64,000 nt of DNA from Paenibacillus thalictri (GCF_004307995.1 NZ_SIRE01000013.1:186001-250000), one strand, 5' to 3'. Positions 34,586 to 43,710 are shown, counted from the first letter of the stretch. Notes: a model not told the origin generated them from the sequence alone. Translations and numbers: made by a program.

Positions 34586-36019
34586 ATGAGGTTAGATCAG
34601 GCGTTACCCAGGAGCAGACCCGAGGCGTTAGGAATTTCACCGCAAGCCGTAACCGATTTTTTGCAAGAGGTTGTTTCCGGCCAGGTTGGGCTTCACAGCT
34701 TTATGCTTGTCCGTCATGGCCAAGTGGCTGCCGAAGCTTGGTGGCAACCTTACGGACCGCAGCTGCCGCATATGCTGTTCTCGTTAAGCAAAAGTTTCAC
34801 TTCGACGGCAGTAGGGTTTGCCGTGGCCGAAGGCAAGCTGTCGGTAGACGATTTGGTCGTCGACTTTTTCCCGGACAAAGAGATTCTGGCGGACCATCAC
34901 TTAAAATCCATGCGTGTCCGCCATCTGTTATCGATGTCGACCGGACATGCCAAAGATACGATGGGAGCGCTTGGGGAACGAGAGGATAAAGATTGGGTGC
35001 AGGCTTTTCTGCAGCTGCCTGTAGAATATGAGTCGGGTACGGTGTTTGTGTACAATAGCGGAGCCAGCTATATGTTGTCGGCGATTGTACAGCGGATCAC
35101 CGGGGAAACGCTGCTGGAATATTTACATCCGCGGTTGTTCGAGCCGCTTGGCATTGCAGGGGCGACATGGCAGACATGCCCGCTTGGGATCAGCGCAGGC
35201 GGTTGGGGGCTGAGTTTGAGAACCGAACATATCGCCAGCTTTGGCCAGCTGTATTTGCAAAAAGGGTATTGGAACGGAAAACAGCTGCTGCCGCGCGAAT
35301 GGGTGGAGGAAGCTACGGCCTTTCACATACAAAACAGCAGCACAAATACCGATTGGAGCCAAGGTTACGGATACCAATTTTGGCGCTGCCAGCACGGCGC
35401 TTATCGAGGGGACGGGGCGTTCGGCCAGTTTTGCATCGTTATACCGGAGCAGGATGCGGTCGTGGCCATTACGTCGGGACTCAAAAATATGCAGCAGGTG
35501 CTTGATCTCGTATGGAAGCATTTGCTCCCCGGTCTGTTAGATGAGCCGCTTCCGGCAAATGACGGGCAGTTCGAATCGCTTTCCACAGCGATTCGCTCCT
35601 TGGCCTACCTGCCTTTGCCTCAAGATGAGGCGCAGCCGGCTTTGACGGCGTATACCGGCAAACGGTTCGTATTTGCCGACAATTCGCGCAAGCTGGAGTC
35701 CGGGTCGATCGATTTTGCAGAAGACGAATGTATCGTTACTTTACGGACCGGCCAAGGAGAAGAGCAGGTGCGCTGCGGTTTCGGAAGCTGGAGTGTAGGA
35801 GCCGCTTTAGGACATGCGCTTCCCGTATCGCAAATTGCGGCCAGCGGCAAATGGTTAAACGCCAATTCGTTTGAAATGGAGTGGCGGTATATCGAAACCC
35901 CGTTTACAGATACGATCACGGTGCGGCTGGACGAGGCCGGTGTCACATTTGAACTGAATCCGCACATTTATTTTGGCGAACCCAAAGAAGCGCTGGTGTT
36001 AAGCGCAACCTGGGAATAA
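34586..36019 (+). CDS. Serine hydrolase, beta-lactamase class C-like
   Basis: A 477-residue protein of the penicillin-binding/beta-lactamase S12 fold. Nucleophile motif SLSK (Ser66-Lys69), a Tyr motif FVYNSGA (Tyr156) and a late HGAYRGDGAFGQF block mark the active site; an extra C-terminal beta domain of about 120 residues follows. No signal peptide, so it is probably a cytosolic esterase or amidase rather than a resistance enzyme. AAAGGAG lies 11 bases before ATG 34586. It is followed 55 bases later by a zinc dehydrogenase and may be in one operon. Confidence 0.87.
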   Translation: MRLDQALPRSRPEALGISPQAVTDFLQEVVSGQVGLHSFMLVRHGQVAAEAWWQPYGPQLPHMLFSLSKSFTSTAVGFAVAEGKLSVDDLVVDFFPDKEILADHHLKSMRVRHLLSMSTGHAKDTMGALGEREDKDWVQAFLQLPVEYESGTVFVYNSGASYMLSAIVQRITGETLLEYLHPRLFEPLGIAGATWQTCPLGISAGGWGLSLRTEHIASFGQLYLQKGYWNGKQLLPREWVEEATAFHIQNSSTNTDWSQGYGYQFWRCQHGAYRGDGAFGQFCIVIPEQDAVVAITSGLKNMQQVLDLVWKHLLPGLLDEPLPANDGQFESLSTAIRSLAYLPLPQDEAQPALTAYTGKRFVFADNSRKLESGSIDFAEDECIVTLRTGQGEEQVRCGFGSWSVGAALGHALPVSQIAASGKWLNANSFEMEWRYIETPFTDTITVRLDEAGVTFELNPHIYFGEPKEALVLSATWE

Positions 36020-36074
36020 ACGCAGCAGTCGCCCGAAAAAACAGAAAACATTCGGAAAAGAGGCGTAATAAACG

Positions 36075-37082
36075 ATGAAAGCATTGGTGATTGAGGGACC
36101 ACGTAAAGCGGCGATCAAGGAAGTGCCTTATCCGCATCCGAAGGCCGGGGAAGTCACGATCAAAGTTGAAAATGTCGGGATTTGCGGCACGGATTTTCAC
36201 ATTTTTGAAGGGGAGTTTATTTCGCCGTATCCGATCGTGCCAGGACATGAATTTTCCGGTGTCATTCATGAGGTGGGCGAAGGTGTAGCAGGTTTCAAGC
36301 CCGGAGACCGGGTTAGCGCAGACCCGTCTCTGTTTTGCGGCGCTTGTGCTTTCTGTTTAACCCACCGCGGCAACCAATGCGAAAATTGGGGGGCGCTGGG
36401 CAACACGGTGAACGGCAGCATGGCCGAATTTGTTTCGGTTCCTGCAGGCAATGTGGTCAAGCTGCCGGATTCGATGTCGTTTGAAGAAGCAGCGTTTATC
36501 GAGCCGATGGCTTGTGTTGTGCACGGCATGAACCGTCTTCAGCTGCAGGTGGGCAATCGCGTGATTTTGTTTGGTGCCGGAGCGATGGGCCAGCAGTTGA
36601 TCCAGTCGATCGCCAGAAGCGGCGCTTCCGAGCTCGTTGTAGTCGACGTATCGCAGGGGAAGCTCGATTTGGCGCTGGAGATGGGAGCGACCCGCGGGGT
36701 GCTCAGCTCGAATCTGGATGCGGAAATCAATAAGGATACTTATCCGTACGGCTTTGATGCCGTGGTTGACGTGACGGGCATTCCTGCAGTGATCGAGAAG
36801 GCGCTTGAATTTATGGGGCCGGCCGCCAAATATTTGCAGTTTGGCGTTACCGCCGAAAATGCCAGCATCCGGATCAATCCGTTTAAGTTGTATAACAAAG
36901 ATTGGACATTAATCGGTTCGATGGCGATCAATCATACGTTTTTACCGGCGTTTCATTGGATCAAAGAAGGCCGCATTCAGGTGAAGCCGCTTATTTCCAA
37001 AACGATCTCTCTGGAAGAAACCGTATCGTTTTTGGAGCAGCCGAAAGCGCCCGATTTGTTGAAGGTGCAAATTAAGCTGTAA
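36075..37082 (+). CDS. Zinc-dependent alcohol/polyol dehydrogenase
   Basis: A 335-residue MDR dehydrogenase. Catalytic zinc ligands: Cys37 (GICGTD), His58/Glu59 (GHE). Structural zinc Cys88, Cys91, Cys94 and Cys102 are all present. A Rossmann GAGAMG motif lies near 168. It resembles sorbitol, threonine and gluconate/galactitol dehydrogenases; the substrate is unknown, but polyols or sugar acids fit its surroundings. It follows the serine hydrolase and precedes a Dabb protein. Confidence 0.9.
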   Translation: MKALVIEGPRKAAIKEVPYPHPKAGEVTIKVENVGICGTDFHIFEGEFISPYPIVPGHEFSGVIHEVGEGVAGFKPGDRVSADPSLFCGACAFCLTHRGNQCENWGALGNTVNGSMAEFVSVPAGNVVKLPDSMSFEEAAFIEPMACVVHGMNRLQLQVGNRVILFGAGAMGQQLIQSIARSGASELVVVDVSQGKLDLALEMGATRGVLSSNLDAEINKDTYPYGFDAVVDVTGIPAVIEKALEFMGPAAKYLQFGVTAENASIRINPFKLYNKDWTLIGSMAINHTFLPAFHWIKEGRIQVKPLISKTISLEETVSFLEQPKAPDLLKVQIKL

Positions 37083-37128
37083 CCTGTTATAGTGAAGTTG
37101 GCATTATTTATACAATAGAAATGGGGAA

Positions 37129-37428
37129 ATGGCATTGATTCATCGTACCGTACTTCTCAAATTCGGGGAAACGACTACTCCAGAGCAGCTGCAGGAGGTT
37201 ATCAGCAGATTTAAGGCGTTAACCAACCATCTGACAGGTATCGTCGATCTGCAGGCGGGACTGAACATTTCGGAAAAAAGCCGGGAGTACCAGGTGGTGC
37301 TGTCTGTCCGGTTTGAAGATAAAGCGGCGCTGGAGCGGTATGCAGCGGACGAGCAGCATTTGGCCGTTGCGGCATTTATTCGTGAAGTGGGAAGATTGGA
37401 CAGCATCGGAGTCGATTTTGAAATTTAA
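37129..37428 (+). CDS. Dabb family protein (stress-responsive A/B barrel)
   Basis: A 99-residue dimeric alpha/beta-barrel domain: starts IHRTVLLKFGE, then GIVDLQAGLNIS and a closing FIREVGRLDSIGVDFEI, a common Dabb layout. Its biochemical role is uncertain in most species. The start is ambiguous because GGGG is only 2 bases before ATG 37129; a TTG at 37135 has better spacing. It follows the dehydrogenase by 46 bases and ends at a terminator. Confidence 0.88.
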   Translation: MALIHRTVLLKFGETTTPEQLQEVISRFKALTNHLTGIVDLQAGLNISEKSREYQVVLSVRFEDKAALERYAADEQHLAVAAFIREVGRLDSIGVDFEI

Positions 37429-37451
37429 TCCGAATGGTTGCCAAGTTGCGG

Positions 37452-37486
37452 AAAAGAAGTCGGTGCAGCGTTTCCGGCTTCTTTTT
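37452..37486 (+). terminator. Rho-independent terminator after the Dabb gene
   Basis: AAAAGAAGTCGG pairs with CCGGCTTCTTTT (one G-U pair) around a 10-base loop, with a T5 run. Confidence 0.8.
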
Positions 37487-37521
37487 GCATGAACGGGTAT
37501 CGTTATTCAGCATAAGTGCGA

Positions 37522-37689
37522 GTTCAAAAAGTCGGCTTTTCAGCACCGAGAAGGTTGCAAGAACCTGAAGAAGGAGGAGCGGAGTTTAGGCGATACCTAA
37601 ATGAGCACCGGACTTCGAAGGTGAATGCAACATTCGATGTCGAATAATCTTCTTGTGTTGCTTCGTGATCAAAAGATGACTTTTTGAAC
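37522..37689. mobile_element. MITE-like element, 168 bp
   Basis: Perfect 12-bp terminal inverted repeats, GTTCAAAAAGTC at the left and GACTTTTTGAAC at the right, enclose a 144-base centre with no plausible gene. Size and structure fit a non-autonomous MITE. No target duplication is clear. The right end is 9 bases before the AAGGAG ribosome site of ypsA, so insertion replaced or now forms the ypsA upstream region. Confidence 0.8.
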
Positions 37690-37710
37690 AACCTCTATAA
37701 GGAGCCGGAT

Positions 37711-38268
37711 ATGAAAAATCTTCTCGTCACAGGTTACAGGGCGCATGAGCTTGGCATTTTCGATCAGAAGCACAAAGGTATTCCTTTTATTAAAAAAGCG
37801 ATGGAAGCGCGTATCGCTCCGCTGGCCGAAGAGGGGCTGGAGTGGGTCATTACTCCCGGACAAATCGGGGCCGATTTATGGGCATGCGAGGTTGTTATCG
37901 GGTTAAAAAAACGCTATCCCCATTTAAAGTTATCGATCATTACGGCATATGTCCAGCCCGATGAGAAGTGGAAGGAAGACAAGCAGGAATACTACCGGGA
38001 GATTCTAAAAGGCGTCGATTACTGCGGTGCGGTCAGCAACCGGCCTTATGAAGGCGTGTGGCAGCTTTCGGCCAGAGACGAGCTGCTGCTGAGGAAAACG
38101 GACGGCATTCTGTTGTTTTACGATGAGGACGCCGGAGAAGCCAGCCCGAAATATATGAAGATGAAAGCGCTGAAGAAACAAGAAGAGATGGGTTATGTGT
38201 ATATGAGCATTACTGCGGAAGACGTCCAGGGTATCGCCGATGAAGAGATGCGGGATATGGCGGAGTGA
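37711..38268 (+). CDS. ypsA: YpsA family (DUF1273) SLOG-fold protein
   Basis: A 185-residue protein matching Bacillus YpsA: MKNLLVTGYRAHELGIF at the start, a central WVITPGQIGADLWACEVV nucleotide-binding-type block, SNRPYEGVWQLSARDELLLRKTDGILLFYD, and the end rich in charged residues. YpsA is a SLOG-fold protein tied to cell division in Bacilli; its exact activity is unsettled. The frame extends a few codons earlier into the MITE end; ATG 37711 follows AAGGAG. The usual neighbour gpsB is not seen here. Confidence 0.9.
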   Translation: MKNLLVTGYRAHELGIFDQKHKGIPFIKKAMEARIAPLAEEGLEWVITPGQIGADLWACEVVIGLKKRYPHLKLSIITAYVQPDEKWKEDKQEYYREILKGVDYCGAVSNRPYEGVWQLSARDELLLRKTDGILLFYDEDAGEASPKYMKMKALKKQEEMGYVYMSITAEDVQGIADEEMRDMAE

Positions 38269-38278
38269 TAATCAACGG

Positions 38279-38321
38279 AAAAAAACTCGGCCATCCTTTG
38301 CGGGAGTGGCCGAGTTTTTTT
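38279..38321. terminator. Bidirectional terminator
   Basis: AAAAAAACTCGGCCA pairs with TGGCCGAGTTTTTTT around a 13-base loop. It serves ypsA and the minus-strand dockerin gene. Confidence 0.92.
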
Positions 38322-38340
38322 GTGATCGCGGGATTCGTTG

Positions 38341-39984
38341 TTACCGTTCAGCTGTCAGGGTCCTGATCTGCAGCAGCATAAAGGTGACATCATCCCCGTC
38401 GACCTTGTCGTCCAGGTTGATGTCGTACACTTGATTGGCGAGCTTGATGACATCGTTAATATCGACGATGCCGTCTTGATTCAGATCGATATAACCAAGC
38501 GAAGGTTGGGGAGAACGGGTGACACTCACGCTGTAATTTTTGACCGCACCATTGGGAGCTTTGGCTTGGATCGTAAATCCATTGGTGCCCAACGGTAAAC
38601 TTGGCAGCACGACCGATCCGGTGCCGGCCGAATAAGTCGCACCTGTAACGGTGAATGAAGCTGCCGGATCCGACAGCAGGACGCGGAAAGCGGCATGGTT
38701 AATCTCATAACCGACATCGAGAGCAAAGCTGTCTCCGCCCCGCGTAAGCGGCACGTCACCGTATAGGACTGCCGAAACCTCGTTATTGGAGGATTCCAGT
38801 TTGGTTACATGAACGGTATACTGCTTAGTCGTTAAGAGATCCGGCGCGGTGACCGTGACCTTAATGACGTTATCTCCGGTGAGAAGGTTGGAATAAGCCG
38901 CACCGGTAACGGTGGTACCATTAACCGAAATAGAAAGATCGGCTCCTAATTCCGCCGTAACCGCGGAAATCCGTACGCTGTATACATCGCTGCTGACCGT
39001 TGACGTATAATTGATATTGGCAGGTTGAAAAACCGGGCTGAGCGTTATCGTTTCATTTGGTGCACCAGAGGTTAACGAAAAGCCGCTTAAGTCGGCGTTG
39101 CTGCTTTTCGCTCTGGTTACAGTGAGGGAATACGTCTTAGACGATAAGCCGTCCTGTGCCGTAACAACGACACTGATAGTGTTGCTGCCCACGCTGAGCG
39201 GAATGCTAGCGGCGCTGCCTGCTGATAGGTGTGCTCCATTGACAGTCACTGTGGCATTTGGTTCGGCCGTGATCGGTTTCAAGTTAACCGAATAGACCGT
39301 ATAAGCAACGGCAGCGGTGTATTCTTGATCGCCGGCGGAAAACGCGGGCTCCAGCTCCACCAAATCGTTAGACTCTGCGGAACTAAGCAACAAGCCGCTT
39401 AAGTCGGCGTTGCTGCTCGGCGGCAAATCACCAAACACTTGAAGTTCCATGATGGATGCCCACATATTGTTGGTTTGATTGCCTTGGTCGATATATACTC
39501 TGACATATCGGGAATCGAACGGACTGAACTGGCCGCGGGTGACAATCGACTCGTTGTTGCCGGTCACGGTGTCGACATCGGTCCAAGATTTTGCATCGTT
39601 GCTTTTTTGCAGGCGAAAACTCCGCGGGTTTAAGCTTGCGTCCCAGCCTCCGCCAAGCTGACCCATTCCGGTTAAGGAATAGCTGTCAACCCGATAAGTC
39701 GTGCCCAGATCGACCTGAAGCCACATCGGCTCCCCGCTAATTCCGACGGAGCAATACCAGCGGGCGGTTGGCGCGATGGAGCCGTCAACCGCTCCGGAGG
39801 CGGCGTAAGGAGCGGAAGAGCAGCTGGATGCGGCCGTTTTATTCAGCGCTACGTTGGTGGATGCAGCTTTCGCCGCAGTCACCCCTAGAAAGCAAAACAG
39901 AAATGCGATCAAGATAGCGATTGGCAGCCACACGATTACCCTTGCTGCCGTCAATACTCGTATTTTACCTATGTGCATCATCAT
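38341..39984 (-). CDS. Secreted F5/8C, cadherin-like and dockerin protein
   Basis: A 547-residue exported protein. Signal/membrane segment at about 14-41; F5/8 type C (discoidin, CBM32-like) domain about 44-190; three cadherin-like beta-sandwich repeats about 192-485, two beginning SSNADLSG; and a C-terminal dockerin-like pair of calcium loops (DLNQDGIVDINDV and DINLDDKVDGDDV, about 493-530). No catalytic domain. Dockerins bind cohesins in enzyme complexes; no cohesin was seen here. Three ATGs occur in a row after GAGGGG, so the exact start is open. It is 16 bases downstream of the tail-collar gene and probably co-transcribed. Confidence 0.83.
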   Translation of the reverse strand: MMMHIGKIRVLTAARVIVWLPIAILIAFLFCFLGVTAAKAASTNVALNKTAASSCSSAPYAASGAVDGSIAPTARWYCSVGISGEPMWLQVDLGTTYRVDSYSLTGMGQLGGGWDASLNPRSFRLQKSNDAKSWTDVDTVTGNNESIVTRGQFSPFDSRYVRVYIDQGNQTNNMWASIMELQVFGDLPPSSNADLSGLLLSSAESNDLVELEPAFSAGDQEYTAAVAYTVYSVNLKPITAEPNATVTVNGAHLSAGSAASIPLSVGSNTISVVVTAQDGLSSKTYSLTVTRAKSSNADLSGFSLTSGAPNETITLSPVFQPANINYTSTVSSDVYSVRISAVTAELGADLSISVNGTTVTGAAYSNLLTGDNVIKVTVTAPDLLTTKQYTVHVTKLESSNNEVSAVLYGDVPLTRGGDSFALDVGYEINHAAFRVLLSDPAASFTVTGATYSAGTGSVVLPSLPLGTNGFTIQAKAPNGAVKNYSVSVTRSPQPSLGYIDLNQDGIVDINDVIKLANQVYDINLDDKVDGDDVTFMLLQIRTLTAER

Positions 39985-40000
39985 TTTCCCCTCAAATTAA

Positions 40001-40336
40001 TCATGGACGTGACGGGAAAATACCTTGTGTAGCTATAAAATAACGTACGCCAGGTGTTGGCGATGCTCCCCTTAAATCGGGCAAGCCAAAAGTCTGCGAC
40101 CCGTCTCCGCCAAATTGTGTGCCTAACAAAGAAAACAAGGCGGTGTTACTTTGAACCGATATTAAGCTGCCATCACATAATGCGTACCCTACGGGCGTAA
40201 AGCTGTAAGGAAACAGCGTGATTTCTCCCAAATGCGGCTCTGAAGCCGCTTGTGCGCTGCCCATAACAAATACTTGGCCCAATAAGCCCACCAATATAGC
40301 GGTTATCAGCCATTTTCTGAATCTTGTGTTTTGCAT
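40001..40336 (-). CDS. Small secreted tail-collar domain protein
   Basis: A 111-residue protein with a signal peptide (about 1-30, ending GSAQA) and one phage tail-collar domain: GEITLFPYSFTPVGYALCDG, LFSLLGTQFGGDGSQTFGLPDLRG. Such domains are found in phage fibres and in microcystin-dependent (MdpB-like) proteins. A secreted stand-alone copy is unusual. An in-frame TTG at 40358 would add residues; ATG 40336 is preferred. No phage genes are near. It is followed by the dockerin protein. Confidence 0.8.
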   Translation of the reverse strand: MQNTRFRKWLITAILVGLLGQVFVMGSAQAASEPHLGEITLFPYSFTPVGYALCDGSLISVQSNTALFSLLGTQFGGDGSQTFGLPDLRGASPTPGVRYFIATQGIFPSRP

Positions 40337-40615
40337 CCCTCTCACTCTTCCTTCCAAATTATTTTTCTACTCAATAGATGATAGCATAGAAAAAGCAGCA
40401 TATAGCGTGAAAATCGCATTTTCCTGCTAAACAGAGCAAAAATGAGAACATCGAACTATTTCGGAAATCCCAGATTACTATAATCCGTATGGCCGTACAG
40501 ATATATGAGCCGTTTCACAATTCCCGCCGTTAAAATGAAAGCGCCTCATTGTCGGATTTACCGAAATATGGTAAGTTACAAAGAAAGACCAATACCAGAG
40601 CAGGCGGACGGGCAC

Positions 40616-41983
40616 ATGACGAATACTAAAAAGCTGGCGTTATTTACGATTACCTGGCCATTGTTTATCGAATCGCTGCTGCAGATGTCGATGCGTACGG
40701 CGGACACGTTTATGGTCAGCCAAGTTTCCGACGCGGCGGTTGCGGCGGTGGGCGTGTCGACACAGTTGATTTTGTTCACGTTTTTGCTGCTGCAGGTGAT
40801 CTCGGCCGGTTCGGCGATTGTTATTTCCCAATACTTAGGCGCCGATAAGCCGGGGGAGGTCAGACGTTTTGCCACAGGGGCGCTGGGCCTGAATTTCACG
40901 TTTGGCCTGCTGATCAGCGTATGTATGATCGTATTCAGCAAACAGCTGCTTGGTTTGTTTGGCTTGCAGCAGGATTTGCTGGGATTGGCCAGAAGTTATT
41001 TGCTGATTGTTGGCGGCGCCCTTGTCATCCAAGCTATGAATTTGACGATTTCGGCGATCACCCAGGTTCACGGCTATACGCGGTATACGATGATGGTCAG
41101 CATGGGAATGAGCCTGCTGAACTTGACCGGCAACTATTTGTTTATTTTCGGCCCGTTTGGCGTACCAAAGCTGGGTGTTGCGGGTGTGGCCATATCGGCT
41201 GCGACAAGCCAGTGTATCGGACTTATCGTGTATATTCTGATTTTGCGGAAAGTCGTTCGGCTTGATCTTGGGTTGGCCGACTTCGCTAAGTGCCGGCTGG
41301 AGCATTTGAAAAAAATATTAAGCATCGGCATCCCGACGGCGGGCAACCAGCTTGCTTATGCGGGAAGCCAACTTGTGACGACTTATTTTATTACGTCGCT
41401 GGGGGCTGAAATGCTGTCCACGCGTATCTATACGCAAAACATCATGTATTTCATCATGATGCTGTCGATTTCATTAGGCCGCGGCACGCAGATCATCATC
41501 GGGCGCCTGATCGGAGCGGGGGACAAAGATACCGCTTACCGGCAGCTTTTTCGCAGTTTGGGGCTAAGCGAGCTGCTGGCGATGTGCGCTGTTGTCATTG
41601 TGGCGTTGTTTAGGGAAAAGCTGATCGGTTTGTTTACGGGCGATCCGGATATTATCGCCTTGGGCGCTACGCTGCTGCTGCTTGGATTTGTGCTGGAGCC
41701 CGGCAGGTGTTTAAATATCGTGATCGGGGAAGCGCTCCGGGCAACCGGCGACGCGCGGTTTATCGTGTACACGGGCGTTTCCGTCATCTGGGGCATGTGC
41801 ATCCCGCTGACATATTTGGTCGGCATCCATTTTGGCTACGGCTTGCTGGGAGTTTGGATTGTGTTTATGCTTGATGAATGGGTGAGGGGCATCATCTTGC
41901 TGTACCGCTGGAAAAGCAGGCAATGGGAGAAAAAAGCGCTGGTCGGGCCCGAGACAACCAAAAGCAGCGGTGTCGCGGTATAA
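40616..41983 (+). CDS. MATE family efflux transporter
   Basis: A 455-residue membrane protein with about twelve helices. The N-terminal TITWPLFIESLLQMSMRTADTFMVSQVSDAAVAAVGVS and later SIGIPTAGNQLAYAGSQLVTTYFI are the matched half-blocks of MATE exporters. It differs from the MATE at 4692. The reading frame extends to 40505; the ATG at 40616 gives the family length, with a weak GGACGGG ribosome site. Single gene, ending at a terminator. Confidence 0.9.
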   Translation: MTNTKKLALFTITWPLFIESLLQMSMRTADTFMVSQVSDAAVAAVGVSTQLILFTFLLLQVISAGSAIVISQYLGADKPGEVRRFATGALGLNFTFGLLISVCMIVFSKQLLGLFGLQQDLLGLARSYLLIVGGALVIQAMNLTISAITQVHGYTRYTMMVSMGMSLLNLTGNYLFIFGPFGVPKLGVAGVAISAATSQCIGLIVYILILRKVVRLDLGLADFAKCRLEHLKKILSIGIPTAGNQLAYAGSQLVTTYFITSLGAEMLSTRIYTQNIMYFIMMLSISLGRGTQIIIGRLIGAGDKDTAYRQLFRSLGLSELLAMCAVVIVALFREKLIGLFTGDPDIIALGATLLLLGFVLEPGRCLNIVIGEALRATGDARFIVYTGVSVIWGMCIPLTYLVGIHFGYGLLGVWIVFMLDEWVRGIILLYRWKSRQWEKKALVGPETTKSSGVAV

Positions 41984-42015
41984 CTTCAAAAATAGAGTGC
42001 AGTATCCAAAAAGGG

Positions 42016-42046
42016 ACCTAACGGTGATTGAACCGTTAGGTTTTTC
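42016..42046 (+). terminator. Rho-independent terminator after the MATE gene
   Basis: ACCTAACGGT and ACCGTTAGGT form a 10-bp stem around six bases, followed by T5. Bases 42047-42242 hold the next promoter region; GGTAAACGTTTG (42136-42147) is the only notable motif. Confidence 0.9.
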
Positions 42047-42135
42047 TGTGTATATACCCGGAATAAAGCGATATAAACCAACATATAACAAACTAAACGG
42101 ACAATAACATAAATGAATGAGGAGATTAAAGCGGG

Positions 42136-42147
42136 TGGTAAACGTTT
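42136..42147 (+). promoter_or_regulatory. Candidate LacI/CcpA-type operator
   Basis: GGTAAACGTTTG has the AAACGTTT palindromic core, about 95 bases before the binding-protein start. It resembles a cre site but lacks a fully matching flank. The identical 12-mer recurs at 43639-43650 at the end of the same gene. Confidence 0.4.
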
Positions 42148-42242
42148 GTTTGTGCGGGTGATCTTTTAATGCTCATCTTGCTGAGTTCTTGAGGACAAGT
42201 GATGGACGCAATCCGAATATACCAAAAAAGGATGAGATGGAT

Positions 42243-43643
42243 ATGCAAACGAAAACGGTCGCATTCACATCGTGTGCCGCATTGCTGTTAAGCTTGCTCG
42301 CCGGCTGCGGCAGCCCAAGCACGTCGGCGCCTAGCTCCGCCACCCCGGCCCCTGCGGGCGGAAGCACACAGCCGCCGGCCAATACCGGACAAACTCCGCC
42401 TGCAGCCGCTCCAGCTCCGGCTCCAGCCCCTGCGCCTGCACAAAAAACGACGCTGACCTTGATGGTCGGCAACAACGGCACGTTGTACCCGGCGCTTCAG
42501 GCGGTGGCGGCGGAAGCCGAGAAAAAGCTGAACATCACGATTAAATTCGATATCAAACCGGACGGCACCGAAGGTGATAACTTGGTCAAGACACGGCTGG
42601 CGACCGGGGATATGGACGACATTTTGGCCTATAATTCAGGCTCGCTTTTGCAAGCGATTTCACCTGAAACGAACTTTGTTGATTTGACCGGCGAAGCGTA
42701 CATGAGCAATCTGCTGGACAGTTATAAAACAACGGTAACCGCAGGCGGCAAAGTGTTCGGCGTACCGGCCGGCTCCTCGAACGTCGGCGCCGTGCTTTAC
42801 AACAAAAAGGCGTACGCCGACCTCGGGCTGACCATCCCGAAGACGTGGGCCGAATTTATGGCCAACAACGAAAAGATCAAAGCCGCCGGCAAAACCGCGA
42901 TTATCGCTTCCTACAAAACGACCTGGACGTCCCAGCTGTTTGTGCTGGCCGACTTTTACAATTTGCAAAAGCAGGTGCCGAATTTCGCGCAGGACTATAC
43001 GGCGGGCAAAGCGAAATATGCCACAACGCCGGCGGCGCTGCGGGGCTTCGAGAAGACGGCGGAGCCGTTCAAGAAAGGCTACTACAATAAAGACTTCCAA
43101 GCTACGACTTACGACGCCGCTTTAAAAATGCTTGCCGAAGGCACAGGGGTGCAGTATCCGATGCTGACCAGCGCGATCGACGCTTTAAACCAGAACTACC
43201 CCGACAAAGTCAAGGACATCGGCGTGTTTGCGCTGCCCAGCGACAGTGCAGACATCAACGGTTTGACCGTGTGGATGCCGACCTCTTTATATATTAATAA
43301 AAAAGGCAAAAACGTCGATGCAGCCAAAAAATGGGTCGAATATTTCATCTCGCCGGAAGGCCAGGCCGTCTTTACCTCCAAAAGCAAAGCTTCAGGCCCT
43401 TATGTCGTCAAGGGCATCAAGCTGCCGGACAGCACGTATGAAGGGGTTAAAGAGATGCAGCAATATTTTGACGCCGGCAAAACCGGACCGGCGCTGGAAT
43501 TCGTCTCACCAGTCAAAGGTCCGAATTTGGAGAGCATCTTGATCGAAACCGGCAGCGGTCTCAAATCGCCGCAGGACAGTGCCGCAGATTACGACAAGGA
43601 CGTGTTAAAGCAAGCGAAGCAGTTGAATCTGCCCGGTTGGTAA
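42243..43643 (+). CDS. Sugar ABC transporter substrate-binding lipoprotein
   Basis: A 466-residue solute-binding lipoprotein: signal to LLAGC (Cys about 20), a long Pro/Ala/Thr-rich linker (about 25-65, several AP repeats) and a binding fold. Either ATG 42237 or 42243 could start it; AAAGGAT lies between 4 and 10 bases upstream, and 42243 avoids an acidic residue in the signal. Followed by two permeases. The long disordered linker may lift the domain above the wall. The ligand is unknown. Confidence 0.9.
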   Translation: MQTKTVAFTSCAALLLSLLAGCGSPSTSAPSSATPAPAGGSTQPPANTGQTPPAAAPAPAPAPAPAQKTTLTLMVGNNGTLYPALQAVAAEAEKKLNITIKFDIKPDGTEGDNLVKTRLATGDMDDILAYNSGSLLQAISPETNFVDLTGEAYMSNLLDSYKTTVTAGGKVFGVPAGSSNVGAVLYNKKAYADLGLTIPKTWAEFMANNEKIKAAGKTAIIASYKTTWTSQLFVLADFYNLQKQVPNFAQDYTAGKAKYATTPAALRGFEKTAEPFKKGYYNKDFQATTYDAALKMLAEGTGVQYPMLTSAIDALNQNYPDKVKDIGVFALPSDSADINGLTVWMPTSLYINKKGKNVDAAKKWVEYFISPEGQAVFTSKSKASGPYVVKGIKLPDSTYEGVKEMQQYFDAGKTGPALEFVSPVKGPNLESILIETGSGLKSPQDSAADYDKDVLKQAKQLNLPGW

Positions 43644-43683
43644 ACGTTTGAATGAAAGCCGCTGCCGCCGAAATGGAATTATA

Positions 43684-43710
43684 CGGCCCTGCAGGAGTGT
43701 TGCAGGGCCG
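43684..43710 (+). other. Hairpin between binding-protein and permease genes
   Basis: CGGCCCTGCA and TGCAGGGCCG form a perfect 10-bp stem with a 7-base loop, without a strong T-tract. It lies just after the binding-protein stop and can protect that message and lower permease expression. Confidence 0.7.
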
